Of a stretch of DNA of 64,000 nt, positions 7,890-15,899 are shown piece by piece (within the stretch, counting starts at the first letter, position 1; each line of letters opens with the position of its first letter). The position numbers and the translations under genes were made by a program. This stretch comes from an uncultured Cohaesibacter sp. (GTDB taxonomy: Bacteria > Pseudomonadota > Alphaproteobacteria > Rhizobiales > Cohaesibacteraceae). The stretch covers positions 767,001 to 831,000 of the forward strand of contig NZ_OY782764.1 of NCBI RefSeq assembly GCF_963678225.1, read 5' to 3'. The notes beneath the pieces were generated by a model. The model was not told the DNA's origin. It saw nothing but the letters and a program-made list of their open reading frames with translations, and ran no database searches.

Positions 7890-9038
7890 ATGCTTCACTT
7901 TAGAATTCTGCTCGTCAGAGCTATTTTCCTGATTGCCGCAATCGGGCTTTTTGTTCTGTCCCTCAATTATCTGGTCGAGGGGTTCAGTCCCGGTGAAGCG
8001 GACGTGGCAACATGGCCCATCGTTGCAAGCACGTTGCTCTTCATACTGGCTCTGGTGGCACTACAATTTTTCAACCCCGGGCTCTACAACAAGTTCAACG
8101 ACAGCGTGAAACTCGTCGTCAATAGCCATGGCGCAAGCCTTGAAGAAATCTTTGACGCTTTCAAGGGCATGGAAACAGCCTGGGGCACGCCTTGGTTGGG
8201 CAAAATCTCAACGATCAGCAAGGATGTCATTATTCTGGGACCCAATCCGGAAGAAGAATACGTCTTCATCAGGCCGGTATTGGGCATCTTCATCAGCGTC
8301 AATTTCAGCGCGATGACATCCAGACTGCGCCCCGCAAGCGAAGATGCATGGCGTCTGAAACAGACCGAACGTCCGAAGAGCACAGAGGGTATCATCCGCT
8401 ATTCCTTCGGCTCGGCCTGCCTGTTGCCCACATTGATCGACCGGTTGCAGGGCTTCTTCAGCACAGGCAAGGCAGACAATTCCGCTCTGGGCATAGATAG
8501 CAAGGAAGAGATCTATCTCTTTAACGAAGAATTCAAATGGACCGGGCAGGACTTCCACCTGCTTGATGCAGATCTGAACCCGGCACTGACTGTCACGTCG
8601 CAACTTCCGTGCAAGACCTTCCACATCTACGAAACAGACAGCGATCAGGAGCGTTTCATGCTCACCAAGCGCCTGTTTCACATCTTTACCACCTATGACC
8701 TTTATCTGGATGGCAGCAAATTCTGCCGCCTCAAAAGACGGCTTGTTCTGCACCATACCTATTTTTCCGGCAAGACGTCTCAAGGCAAGCTTGAGCTGAT
8801 CAGGATGAATGCCATGTTTGGCTCCAACTATCAGGTCAAGCTCGCAGGCAAACAGATCGGCACCATAGCCAGAAAGCTGAACGCCACACTGGGCAATATC
8901 GTGTTTGACAATTTTGTCCTGTCGGTCTCAGACAAAAAATGGCTTCCCCTCATGGCAGGCATGAGTGTCATGGTCGCCCGTCAGGCCCAACGCGAAAAAG
9001 TCACCGACGCGGTTACCCTATCCGATATGGACGATTAA
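7890..9038 (+). CDS. Two-TM protein of unknown function, possible tubby/LURP-like C-terminal fold
   Basis: A 382-residue protein I do not recognise. Residues about 5-25 and 45-62 are hydrophobic helices joined by a short acidic loop, so it is probably anchored in the inner membrane. The rest is soluble. The last 140 residues show an alternating beta pattern (FMLTKRLFHIFTTYDLYL, NYQVKLAGKQIGTIARK, IVFDNFVLSVSDKKWLPL) ending in a hydrophobic helix, reminiscent of the LURP-one/tubby-like fold found in some bacterial proteins; this is a pattern impression only. The ATG at 7890 has AGGA eight bases upstream and is preferred over 7860. It is a stand-alone gene, with terminator hairpins on both sides. 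Confidence 0.7.
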   Translation: MLHFRILLVRAIFLIAAIGLFVLSLNYLVEGFSPGEADVATWPIVASTLLFILALVALQFFNPGLYNKFNDSVKLVVNSHGASLEEIFDAFKGMETAWGTPWLGKISTISKDVIILGPNPEEEYVFIRPVLGIFISVNFSAMTSRLRPASEDAWRLKQTERPKSTEGIIRYSFGSACLLPTLIDRLQGFFSTGKADNSALGIDSKEEIYLFNEEFKWTGQDFHLLDADLNPALTVTSQLPCKTFHIYETDSDQERFMLTKRLFHIFTTYDLYLDGSKFCRLKRRLVLHHTYFSGKTSQGKLELIRMNAMFGSNYQVKLAGKQIGTIARKLNATLGNIVFDNFVLSVSDKKWLPLMAGMSVMVARQAQREKVTDAVTLSDMDD

Positions 9039-9132
9039 GGACTGAACCAGTCAGCCACAGTGAGCTTGGCATCAAAAAGCCAATAGCCTTGATACTTTTC
9101 AATACAGACTGCCTTTGGAAGGAAAGTCGTCC

Positions 9133-9166
9133 GGGGGAGACGGCTTATTTTCGCAAAGTCGCCCCC
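9133..9166. terminator. Hairpin between convergent genes
   Basis: GGGGG-A-GAC pairs with GTC-G-CCCCC around a 16-base loop, one mismatch, then CTTT on the plus strand. It lies between the convergent unknown gene (ends 9038) and kinase gene (ends 9196), so it could terminate either. T tracts are poor. Confidence 0.35.
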
Positions 9167-9195
9167 CTTTAGCCCCATCGAGGAATCAAGACCTC

Positions 9196-10746
9196 CTAGG
9201 CGGGTTTGTCTTTTATTGTTTGAGCTGCAACGAAATTGTCCTTTAGATCGTCATAGAGCTTTTCATAAAGGACAAAATAATCGTCATAAATGCTAGAAGC
9301 TTTGCTATTCGGGTGGATGACTTCACAGTTCTGGGTCGTGTATCCGGTCATCTTGTCCAGAGTGTCAATCAACCCAACCCCCTTTGCGGCCAAAATGGCA
9401 GCCCCTAGAGTCTCGGTCTCATTCACACGCAACCGGACAATCGGCTCATTGAGGATGTCCGCAAAGATCTGACACCAAATGCGACTGTTGGCGATACCGC
9501 CGCCCAACGACAGCGTCTTGGGTTTGTCGTTATGCTTGAGAACAATCTTCATCCCTTGGCGTATGGAATAGGCCACACCTTCCATAATCGCGCGGACCAT
9601 GTCCCCATAGCTTGTGCCGAAGCTAAGACCAAACATCACCCCGCGGGCATTGGGATCCCAGATCGGGCATCGCTCGCCGGAAAGATAGGGCAGATAGATA
9701 ACGCCATTGGCGCCAGCCTTCGCTTCCTCGGCCACCTTGTCCAGCATTTCATAAATCGACCGATCTTCCTTTTGACAACGCTCTGCAAGAGCCTCCCCGA
9801 ACTGGTCTCGAAACCATCTCAGAGATGCACCTGCCGCGTTGGTCGCTTCCACACTCAACCACTGACCTTCCACAGCATGTCGGCAATTCATCAAACGGTC
9901 GTCGAATACCGGGGTTTCCGTGGTAAAGCAGGCCCGTCCACAGGTACCTATGGCAAGGAACGAGTCTCCGGGCAGGATCGCTCCAGCACCGATTGCCGCC
10001 GATACAGTGTCCATGGAGCCAGCGATAACCGGCGTGCCCTCTCTCAGCCCACATTGTTCCGCAGCCCATGACGTAACATGCCCCACAATATCCGAAGCAT
10101 TATAAGGTGTTGGTAATTTCTCAATCGGCACCCCGGTATCTCTTGCTAGACCTTCGTCCCATTCACCGGTGCGAATATTAGAGAGGAGAGTGAAGCCCAT
10201 ACGCGAGGTGTTAATGGAGAATTCTCCGGTCAGCTTATTGATGATAAAGCCGCTGGGAACGACAAATTTATGGGTCTTCTCGATGATGTCTGGGCGGTTT
10301 TTTAGATACCAAAGCAGAGTTGGCAGGGCGAACGTGCCCCGGGCAATGCGGTTGCCGGTAATTTCGTAGATGCGGTCCCGACCGATGGTGTCTTCAAGCC
10401 ATTGCACTTCGCTTGCCGAGCGCTGATCAAGCTGGAGGATCGCGTTGTAAAGATTGTTGCCTTCCCGATCGAGAGGAATAAAAGAATTGGTGCAACTGAC
10501 GCCAATACCGGCGACCTCAAAAGGGTTAACCTCTCCGCGATCAATGCAGAGTTTGACATTGCGGACGACACTGGCCCACCAGACATTCGGGTCTTCTTCA
10601 ACCCATCCCTCGCGAGGATGGATCATTGGATATTCTTGATATTCGCTTGCAACGAGATTGCATTCCAGATCGTAGAAGCTGCATTTGGTTCCGGTGGTTC
10701 CAATATCGATACCGAGCACAATGGGGCGGTTCATTTGCGTGACCAT
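9196..10746 (-). CDS. FGGY-family carbohydrate kinase (xylulokinase-like)
   Basis: A 516-residue sugar kinase of the FGGY family. The N-terminal phosphate-binding segment LGIDIGTTGTKCSFYDL, the mid-protein GSMDTVSAAIGAGA, and C-terminal SLGGGIANSRIWCQIFADIL with ETLGAAILAAKG are all present, so both actin-fold domains are complete. It uses ATP to phosphorylate a ketose or polyol; the closest general type is xylulokinase, but FGGY specificity cannot be read from motifs. The ATG at 10746 is used, with AGGAAAG upstream; a GTG at 10779 lacks a site. It is the last gene of the gntR-dctPQM-aldolase operon, 39 bases after the aldolase stop. Phosphorylation followed by class II aldol cleavage, as in fucose or rhamnose breakdown, is the likely logic. 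Confidence 0.92.
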   Translation of the reverse strand: MVTQMNRPIVLGIDIGTTGTKCSFYDLECNLVASEYQEYPMIHPREGWVEEDPNVWWASVVRNVKLCIDRGEVNPFEVAGIGVSCTNSFIPLDREGNNLYNAILQLDQRSASEVQWLEDTIGRDRIYEITGNRIARGTFALPTLLWYLKNRPDIIEKTHKFVVPSGFIINKLTGEFSINTSRMGFTLLSNIRTGEWDEGLARDTGVPIEKLPTPYNASDIVGHVTSWAAEQCGLREGTPVIAGSMDTVSAAIGAGAILPGDSFLAIGTCGRACFTTETPVFDDRLMNCRHAVEGQWLSVEATNAAGASLRWFRDQFGEALAERCQKEDRSIYEMLDKVAEEAKAGANGVIYLPYLSGERCPIWDPNARGVMFGLSFGTSYGDMVRAIMEGVAYSIRQGMKIVLKHNDKPKTLSLGGGIANSRIWCQIFADILNEPIVRLRVNETETLGAAILAAKGVGLIDTLDKMTGYTTQNCEVIHPNSKASSIYDDYFVLYEKLYDDLKDNFVAAQTIKDKPA

Positions 10747-10785
10747 CTTATTTTTCTTTCCTGTTGTTTTGGTTGTCACAGATGA

Positions 10786-11406
10786 TCAGTACTTGCCGGT
10801 CAAATCTTCCTGCTGGTCTCTGGTCAGGGGTTTACCCGCCCCGCCTAGAGTAAAGTGTAGGTGAGCGTTCTCCTCGATTTCTTCCACTAGGTTAAAGGCC
10901 TGATCCATGGTTGCACCGACGGTGAGCAGACCATGATTTTCCAACAGAAGGGAATTGCGATTCGCCATGATTGCGATGATGCTGTCGGCGAGTTCGGTCG
11001 AGCCTGCACGATAATAGGGCACGACGGGCAGCGCACCCACACGCACCGAATAGCCCGGCGTATAGACCGGCATGGCGCAGGTGGCGTCAAGCTCCTTCAG
11101 GCAAGCAATGGCGACGGCATATGGGCTATGAACATGAATGACCGCATTGACGTCGGCACGTTCATAGCAATTCATGTGCATTCGCCACTCTTTTGAAGGT
11201 TTCCCTTTGCCGATGATTGAGCCATCCATGGCGATGGACACAAGATCCGCTTCTTCAAGTTTGCCAAGACTGATTCCCGAAGGGGTTATGACAATCCTGT
11301 CACCAAGGCGAATGCTCGCATTGCCTCCTGATCCGGGTACGAAGTCGTGGTCATATATCTTGTGGCACAGGGCGATAAAGTCAGACAGAGTTTTAGACGC
11401 TTCCAT
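10786..11406 (-). CDS. Class II (zinc) aldolase, fuculose-phosphate-aldolase type
   Basis: A 206-residue class II aldolase/adducin-family protein. Visible are the phosphate-binding PGSGGNASIR and TPSGISLG, the catalytic glutamate in SKEWRMHM, zinc histidines in VIHVHSPYAVA and the third zinc histidine in LLENHGLLTVG. Relatives include L-fuculose-, L-rhamnulose- and L-ribulose-5-phosphate enzymes. The frame opens at 11553 inside dctM, but the ATG at 11406 has AAGGA seven bases upstream and gives the family's normal length. It follows dctM and precedes the FGGY kinase, so it probably splits the phosphorylated ketose into dihydroxyacetone phosphate and an aldehyde (inference). No isomerase or dehydrogenase is encoded alongside. 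Confidence 0.92.
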   Translation of the reverse strand: MEASKTLSDFIALCHKIYDHDFVPGSGGNASIRLGDRIVITPSGISLGKLEEADLVSIAMDGSIIGKGKPSKEWRMHMNCYERADVNAVIHVHSPYAVAIACLKELDATCAMPVYTPGYSVRVGALPVVPYYRAGSTELADSIIAIMANRNSLLLENHGLLTVGATMDQAFNLVEEIEENAHLHFTLGGAGKPLTRDQQEDLTGKY

Positions 11407-11498
11407 TTTGGATTCCTTGACGCCCGGCAGCTGTCGGCGCGCAATTTCCATTGGCTCGCGCGTAGTCCCGACGGCTGGGCGGTTGTCTAATATCTTGT

Positions 11499-12776
11499 TT
11501 ATTTCAAAATGCTCGGCAGCCAGGTGGTCATGGCTGGTATATAGGTCGTGCACATAAGGATGACGGCCCCAACGAGGAACAGGCTGGCGCAGTAGCGCAG
11601 GGTGAGCTCCAACCTCCCTTCAGCGATGTTGTTCCCTAGCAATGCGCATAGACCAACTGGTGGGGTAATCAATCCAAGGCAAAGGTTGAAGCACATCACA
11701 ACACCAAACTGGACGACGCTGAGGCCACAGGCCATGGCAATAGGCAGCAGAATGGGGGTGAAGATCACAACAGCCACGTTTGCTTCCATGAACATGCCGA
11801 CAATAAGGAGGAAGACGTTGAGCAGCAATAGTAGCAAAACGGGCTGATCGGTCACGGAAAGCAGATTGGATGCGATGGCTTCAGGGACACGCCCCATGGC
11901 CAACACCCAGCTGGATGTCTTGGAACAGCCAACCAGAAACAGCATGATCGTTGAGACAATGCAGCTGTCATAGAAAATCCTGTTGATGCTTTTGAGGGTC
12001 AGATTGCGATAGACAAAGATGCCGATGATGAAGGCATAGACTGCAGACACGGCCGCAGCTTCTGTGGGAGTGAAGACACCACCAAAGATACCACCCAAAA
12101 TAATGACCGGCATCAACAGAGCCCAGAAGCTGCGCTTCGTTTCACGGCAGACTTCCTTATGGTCCAGTTTTTTGCCGACAGGCAGATTAAGACTGCGGGC
12201 CTTGTAATAAGTGTAGCCCAGAAACCCTAGAACAAGCATGATACCGGGAATGACTGCCGCCATGAACAGCTCGCGAATGGATGTCTGCACCGAGTTGCCA
12301 TAGACGATCAGAATGATGCTCGGTGGGATAAGAGGGCCGACGGTGGAAGCACTGGCAGCAATGGCCGCAGATAATTCAGGCGGGTAACCTTCCTTTTTCA
12401 TGGCTGGGATGGTGATGCCGCCGATGGCTGTTACCGTTGCCGTGCCTGAGCCGGAAATAGCTGCGAAAATCGCAGAAGCGATAACCGTGACGATGCCCAG
12501 ACTGCCGCGCATCCATCCCATCGTCGCCTTGGTGAAACTCAGAATGCGGTCGGTAATGCCACCTCCCGTCATCAGGTTGCCAGCGAGCACAAAGAAGGGG
12601 ATTGCCAACATGGGAAAGGAGTCCATGCCTGCGAGGATCTTCTGGGGAACAACGATCAGATTATAGTTCCCCACGAGAATGGAAGCCATAGACGCAATAC
12701 CGATTGCGAAGGCGACGGGCATGCCCATCAGCACAAGCACAATCAGGCCGACGAGAAGAACGGTTCCGATACCCAT
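11499..12776 (-). CDS. dctM: TRAP transporter large permease, DctM
   Basis: A 425-residue, many-helix membrane protein with DctM signatures AISGSGTATVTAIGG, STVGPLIPPSIILIVYG and VFTPTEAAAVSAVYA. It carries the Na+-driven transport step of the second TRAP system and pairs with the DctQ encoded immediately upstream, whose stop lies two bases before this start. The downstream aldolase gene begins about 90 bases later. It is clearly paralogous to, but divergent from, the dctM at 4011. Confidence 0.94.
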   Translation of the reverse strand: MGIGTVLLVGLIVLVLMGMPVAFAIGIASMASILVGNYNLIVVPQKILAGMDSFPMLAIPFFVLAGNLMTGGGITDRILSFTKATMGWMRGSLGIVTVIASAIFAAISGSGTATVTAIGGITIPAMKKEGYPPELSAAIAASASTVGPLIPPSIILIVYGNSVQTSIRELFMAAVIPGIMLVLGFLGYTYYKARSLNLPVGKKLDHKEVCRETKRSFWALLMPVIILGGIFGGVFTPTEAAAVSAVYAFIIGIFVYRNLTLKSINRIFYDSCIVSTIMLFLVGCSKTSSWVLAMGRVPEAIASNLLSVTDQPVLLLLLLNVFLLIVGMFMEANVAVVIFTPILLPIAMACGLSVVQFGVVMCFNLCLGLITPPVGLCALLGNNIAEGRLELTLRYCASLFLVGAVILMCTTYIPAMTTWLPSILK

Positions 12777-12778
12777 GG

Positions 12779-13285
12779 CTATTCCCCCCCCAGAGCTGGT
12801 GAATTGGCATCAGAAGGCAGCAAGTAATCTCTCAGAATGATCTGGACCGTAAACAGCAGCATCAGCGCTGCTCCGATCGGAATACTCAGATACATGAAGG
12901 ACATTGGGATATGCAGTCCGGCTGAAATCTGGTGCGTGGTTTTCATTGAAATGGCAATGCCATATTTGATCAGCGTCAAGAGGAAACCGACAATCAGAAC
13001 ATAGTTGATGAAGCCGATCAGCTTCTGGCCTCGCTTAGGCAACATGTTGACCACGAAATCGATCCTGATGTGCTGAAAGCGCCTGAGTGCACTGGCGGCT
13101 CCAAGCAAAACGACCCAGATGAAGGCATAACGGGCGAATTCTTCCGCCCAAATGTTGGAACTGTTGAAGACGTAGCGCAGCACGACCTGATAGAAGATCA
13201 CAACGGTCATCATCATGAGGCACACGATGATGATGAAATTGATGATTTTCTCGATCGCACCACAGACCCACTCTAAAATACGCAT
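12779..13285 (-). CDS. dctQ: TRAP transporter small permease, DctQ
   Basis: A 168-residue four-helix protein with the DctQ core WAEEFARYAFIWVVLLGAA and RRFQHIRIDFVVNMLP. It partners DctM of the same operon. It is separated from dctP by a 130-base spacer that holds two hairpins (13305-13320 and 13355-13383), which probably stabilise or limit read-through so that the binding protein is made in excess over the membrane subunits. Confidence 0.92.
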   Translation of the reverse strand: MRILEWVCGAIEKIINFIIIVCLMMMTVVIFYQVVLRYVFNSSNIWAEEFARYAFIWVVLLGAASALRRFQHIRIDFVVNMLPKRGQKLIGFINYVLIVGFLLTLIKYGIAISMKTTHQISAGLHIPMSFMYLSIPIGAALMLLFTVQIILRDYLLPSDANSPALGGE

Positions 13286-13304
13286 GGTTTTCTCCGCAGG
13301 TCTT

Positions 13305-13383
13305 GGCGGCTTTGGCCGCCCTGCAGTGGGGTAGGTTAGACATGACTGACCCGTCGGGTGCCAGCTTGGAATTCTGACACCCG
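13305..13383 (-). other. Paired hairpins in the dctP-dctQ spacer
   Basis: Two stems lie in the intercistronic region: GGCGGC/GCCGCC with a four-base loop at 13305-13320, and CGGGTG/CACCCG at 13355-13383. Neither is followed by a T run on the minus strand. Such stems after a binding-protein gene commonly protect the upstream message or attenuate transcription; that role is inferred. Confidence 0.5.
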
Positions 13384-13415
13384 TTGGTCATTCATTTGGC
13401 TCTAGCGAGTGCTGA

Positions 13416-14411
13416 TTATTGGACGGCTTTGATCTTATCGACCCATTCCGTCAATTGTGGGAAGTTGTTCTTGACGACATCTTTTGTTGCTTCCCGGAAG
13501 CCGTCGAGTTCAGGTTTGACGATTTCTGCTCCTGCATCTTTCCATTTCTGCAGATAACCGTCTTCATTGTCCGTGATCAGACCACTGGTGTAGTGGCCAG
13601 CCTCATTACCGGCTTCGACAATGGCAGTCTGAACATCTTCAGGCAGGCTGTTAAAATAGTTTTGGTCCATCATGAAGACGTCTGCGCTCCAACGATGGTC
13701 CGTCTTGATGAGAAATTTGCAGATGTCAGCAAGACCGAAATTGTATGAAAGAATTGGAGGGTTTTCCTGTGCTTCCACAGTACCCTGCTGAATACCGGTA
13801 AGCACTTCTGTCATGGCCATCGGAGTAGGAGTGGCCCCCAGAGCCTGCCATGTCTTGACACTCATATCATCAGCCGGCACGCGGATCTTGAGACCCTTGA
13901 CGCCTTCTACATCGGTAAATTTCTTCGTTGACGTGGTCACGCGAACGCCGCGATAGGATGGGCCAAACAGCTTCATGCCAGCCTGATCACCGGCTTCCTT
14001 GAGCAGATCTGCACCAAGCTCACCTTCCCAGACCTTATCAAAATGGGCCCGATCACGGAACATGAAGGGGACAAGATCAAGCAAGGAAAGGTCTGTGTAA
14101 GATGGCAATGTACCGAAGCCTTCAATAACGACTTCATTGGTGCCCAACTGCAAGCCTTCGATGATCTCGCGCACATTGCCAAGCACGCCAGCACCATAGA
14201 TTTCAACCTTGACCTGACCATTGGTCTTCTGCTCGACAAGTTCCTTGAACTTCTCGGCATCTTTTTGTTTTGGATCAGTATTTGCGTTGATATGAGCCAG
14301 ACGCAGAACGATTTGGTCTGCGGCCAGAGCGGATGTACTAGCCATCATTCCTCCAGCTGCCGCAAAAGCAGCACCGGCCAGCAACGTCAGCACCCAATTT
14401 GTTTTTTTCAT
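13416..14411 (-). CDS. dctP: TRAP transporter solute-binding protein, DctP family
   Basis: A 331-residue periplasmic binding protein. An N-terminal signal peptide (KKTNW, a long Ala/Gly core, ending SALA before ADQIVLRLAH) and the family features GVRVTTSTKKF, GLKIRVPADD and GTVEAQENPP identify it as DctP of the DctP-like sugar-acid or C4/C5 acid groups. The ATG at 14411 has the very strong site GGAGGAAATC just upstream; the frame's earlier ATG at 14471 would hide the signal peptide. It comes 105 bases after gntR. Ligand is not known; the adjacent kinase and aldolase point to a polyol, sugar or sugar acid. Confidence 0.94.
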   Translation of the reverse strand: MKKTNWVLTLLAGAAFAAAGGMMASTSALAADQIVLRLAHINANTDPKQKDAEKFKELVEQKTNGQVKVEIYGAGVLGNVREIIEGLQLGTNEVVIEGFGTLPSYTDLSLLDLVPFMFRDRAHFDKVWEGELGADLLKEAGDQAGMKLFGPSYRGVRVTTSTKKFTDVEGVKGLKIRVPADDMSVKTWQALGATPTPMAMTEVLTGIQQGTVEAQENPPILSYNFGLADICKFLIKTDHRWSADVFMMDQNYFNSLPEDVQTAIVEAGNEAGHYTSGLITDNEDGYLQKWKDAGAEIVKPELDGFREATKDVVKNNFPQLTEWVDKIKAVQ

Positions 14412-14516
14412 GATTTCCTCCATAGGGTTAAACGCAAATCTGTCTCGGGTACGAGGCGGGGTCCTGACCATGCAAGCACGGAACAGGCTCAGTCGAGACG
14501 TATCCAGGGCAGAAAG

Positions 14517-15329
14517 TCAGGAGATTTTTTGAGACGGTTCTCCCAATCCGTCGAGGTGGCACTCTGCCAGCCTCTTGATTTGTTCGATGCGAAGTTGAGC
14601 CTCCTCATCGACATTGTAGTCTTCGCAGGCATGCAACACATGCCAGGCGATGGCTTTGACAAATCTGGCTTTATCGAACGCCTTGAGGGCATCAATGATC
14701 GCACGATGTTCAACCAGATTATTCTCGAAAATGGGCCGCTTCAGCGGCTTGTGTTCATTGTGCAGATACGCAAAGAAAGTGAATTCATTGGTGTTGAGGC
14801 CATTATAGACGCTCACCAGAGTCTGGTTCTTTGCTGCGGTCATGTATCGACGGTGAAAGCGGGTTTCATTTGAGACCCATGCCTCATAGTCAATGTTGCT
14901 ATCGTCACTGATTGCCTCCTCCATGGCAGTCAGACAGGCTTCCAGATCAGCCACCAATGTGTCGTCTTCTTTGGCCGAGCGAATGATCTCTCCGGCATAA
15001 AAGAGCTCGCACATCAGCCGCACACCCAAGCGTTCGACCAGTTCGTTGTTGGTGAAGCTCTTGACCACCATGCTCTTATTGGGAATTGCCTCAACCAGTT
15101 CCTCGGCGACCAGACGATTCAGCGCGTCCTTGACTGGTGTATGGCTCACACCCAGCACTTCCGACAGTTCCCTCACAACCAGTTTCTCTCCGGGCAGATA
15201 ATCTCCGGCGAAAATCATCGAGCGGATTTGTTTGGCGACCAGATCCACCAGCGATGTGTTGATGAACCGCGTGAGGTCGGATTTACGGGCGTTGCGCCTT
15301 TTAGGCATTCCGGTCTTGGAGGCTTTCAT
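14517..15329 (-). CDS. GntR-family regulator, FadR/FCD subgroup
   Basis: A 270-residue transcription factor. The winged helix is at about residues 25-90 (IRSMIFAGDYLPGEKLVVREL, SHTPVKDALNRLVAEELVE). The C-terminal all-helical FCD ligand domain has the metal-site pattern EAWVSNETRFHRRYM, then NNLVEHRAIIDAL and AIAWHVLHACEDY. The start at 15329 has GGAAGA eight bases upstream. It heads the operon gntR-dctPQM-aldolase-kinase; FCD regulators usually repress such operons until the substrate or a catabolite binds. A sigma70 promoter and an 18-bp palindrome directly upstream fit autoregulation of the whole unit. Confidence 0.93.
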   Translation of the reverse strand: MKASKTGMPKRRNARKSDLTRFINTSLVDLVAKQIRSMIFAGDYLPGEKLVVRELSEVLGVSHTPVKDALNRLVAEELVEAIPNKSMVVKSFTNNELVERLGVRLMCELFYAGEIIRSAKEDDTLVADLEACLTAMEEAISDDSNIDYEAWVSNETRFHRRYMTAAKNQTLVSVYNGLNTNEFTFFAYLHNEHKPLKRPIFENNLVEHRAIIDALKAFDKARFVKAIAWHVLHACEDYNVDEEAQLRIEQIKRLAECHLDGLGEPSQKIS

Positions 15330-15382
15330 TCAGATGTCTTCCTTTGAGTGGCTTTGAGCTGCAGCGTTCATTTTTACTCAAA

Positions 15383-15423
15383 AATATTTAGGTAAATATT
15401 GGCTAAGTCCATGATTATGTCAA
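15383..15423 (-). promoter_or_regulatory. Promoter and palindromic operator of the gntR-TRAP operon
   Basis: On the minus strand -35 TTGACA (15423-15418) is separated by 17 bases from -10 AATATT (15400-15395). Overlapping the -10 is a perfect palindrome, AATATTTA-GG-TAAATATT (15383-15400). A repressor bound there would block polymerase. Because GntR is the first gene and its promoter carries the site, self-repression is likely. Promoter match is seen directly; assignment of the operator to GntR is inference. Confidence 0.65.
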
Positions 15424-15848
15424 CAAATTTGTTTTTGCTTCAGTCATAGATAGATCGAATTCTGAAGGGGCTTTGCAATGAGCGATCAAAAATAATTAGT
15501 ATATTCAGATATTTGATCTGCTTTTTAAATTTGGAGATCCGAACTTTCCCTTAAGCCCATTTGTGCACTCAAATATGGGTCGAATGCGCTTGCATATCGC
15601 TGAAAGAAGACCTTCGGTGAACGGATGAGACTCAAATTCTGTGGTCAGAGGGCTGAACACTGGCCCGTTTGCGATGCAAATTCTTCGCGTCATCCTTATG
15701 CTCAACTGAGGACGAAAGAAATGACAAGGCATTGCCCTTCTCTCCCATTCTCGACGTGCTGCCGCATAGTGCAAGGGGCACTTGCCAATGGAGCCATGCG
15801 GCCACGACTGATAGGACAGGACTCGTAACGGCAATTTTCAGCGTTAGC
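15424..15848. other. Non-coding region upstream of gntR
   Basis: This is most of the 570-base gap between gntR and the binding-protein gene at 15900. The part nearest gntR (to about 15540) is AT-rich. The rest has only short open frames without ribosome sites, recognisable domains or transposon ends. I see no gene, tRNA or repeat. Confidence 0.5.
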
Positions 15849-15884
15849 AAAACTGGCACACGAGCAATGAGGCCCGCGTGCCAG
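15849..15884 (-). terminator. Intrinsic terminator of the ABC-transporter operon
   Basis: On the minus strand CTGGCAC and GTGCCAG form a 7-bp stem with further pairing inside and are followed by TTTT. It lies 16 bases after the stop of the binding-protein gene, the last gene of the operon. Confidence 0.7.
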
Positions 15885-15899
15885 AAGTATTTTTTATCG

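Noticed and set aside
15505-15834. Short frames in the gap before the binding-protein gene
   Set aside because: No ribosome site, no domain, mixed frames on both strands; treated as non-coding.
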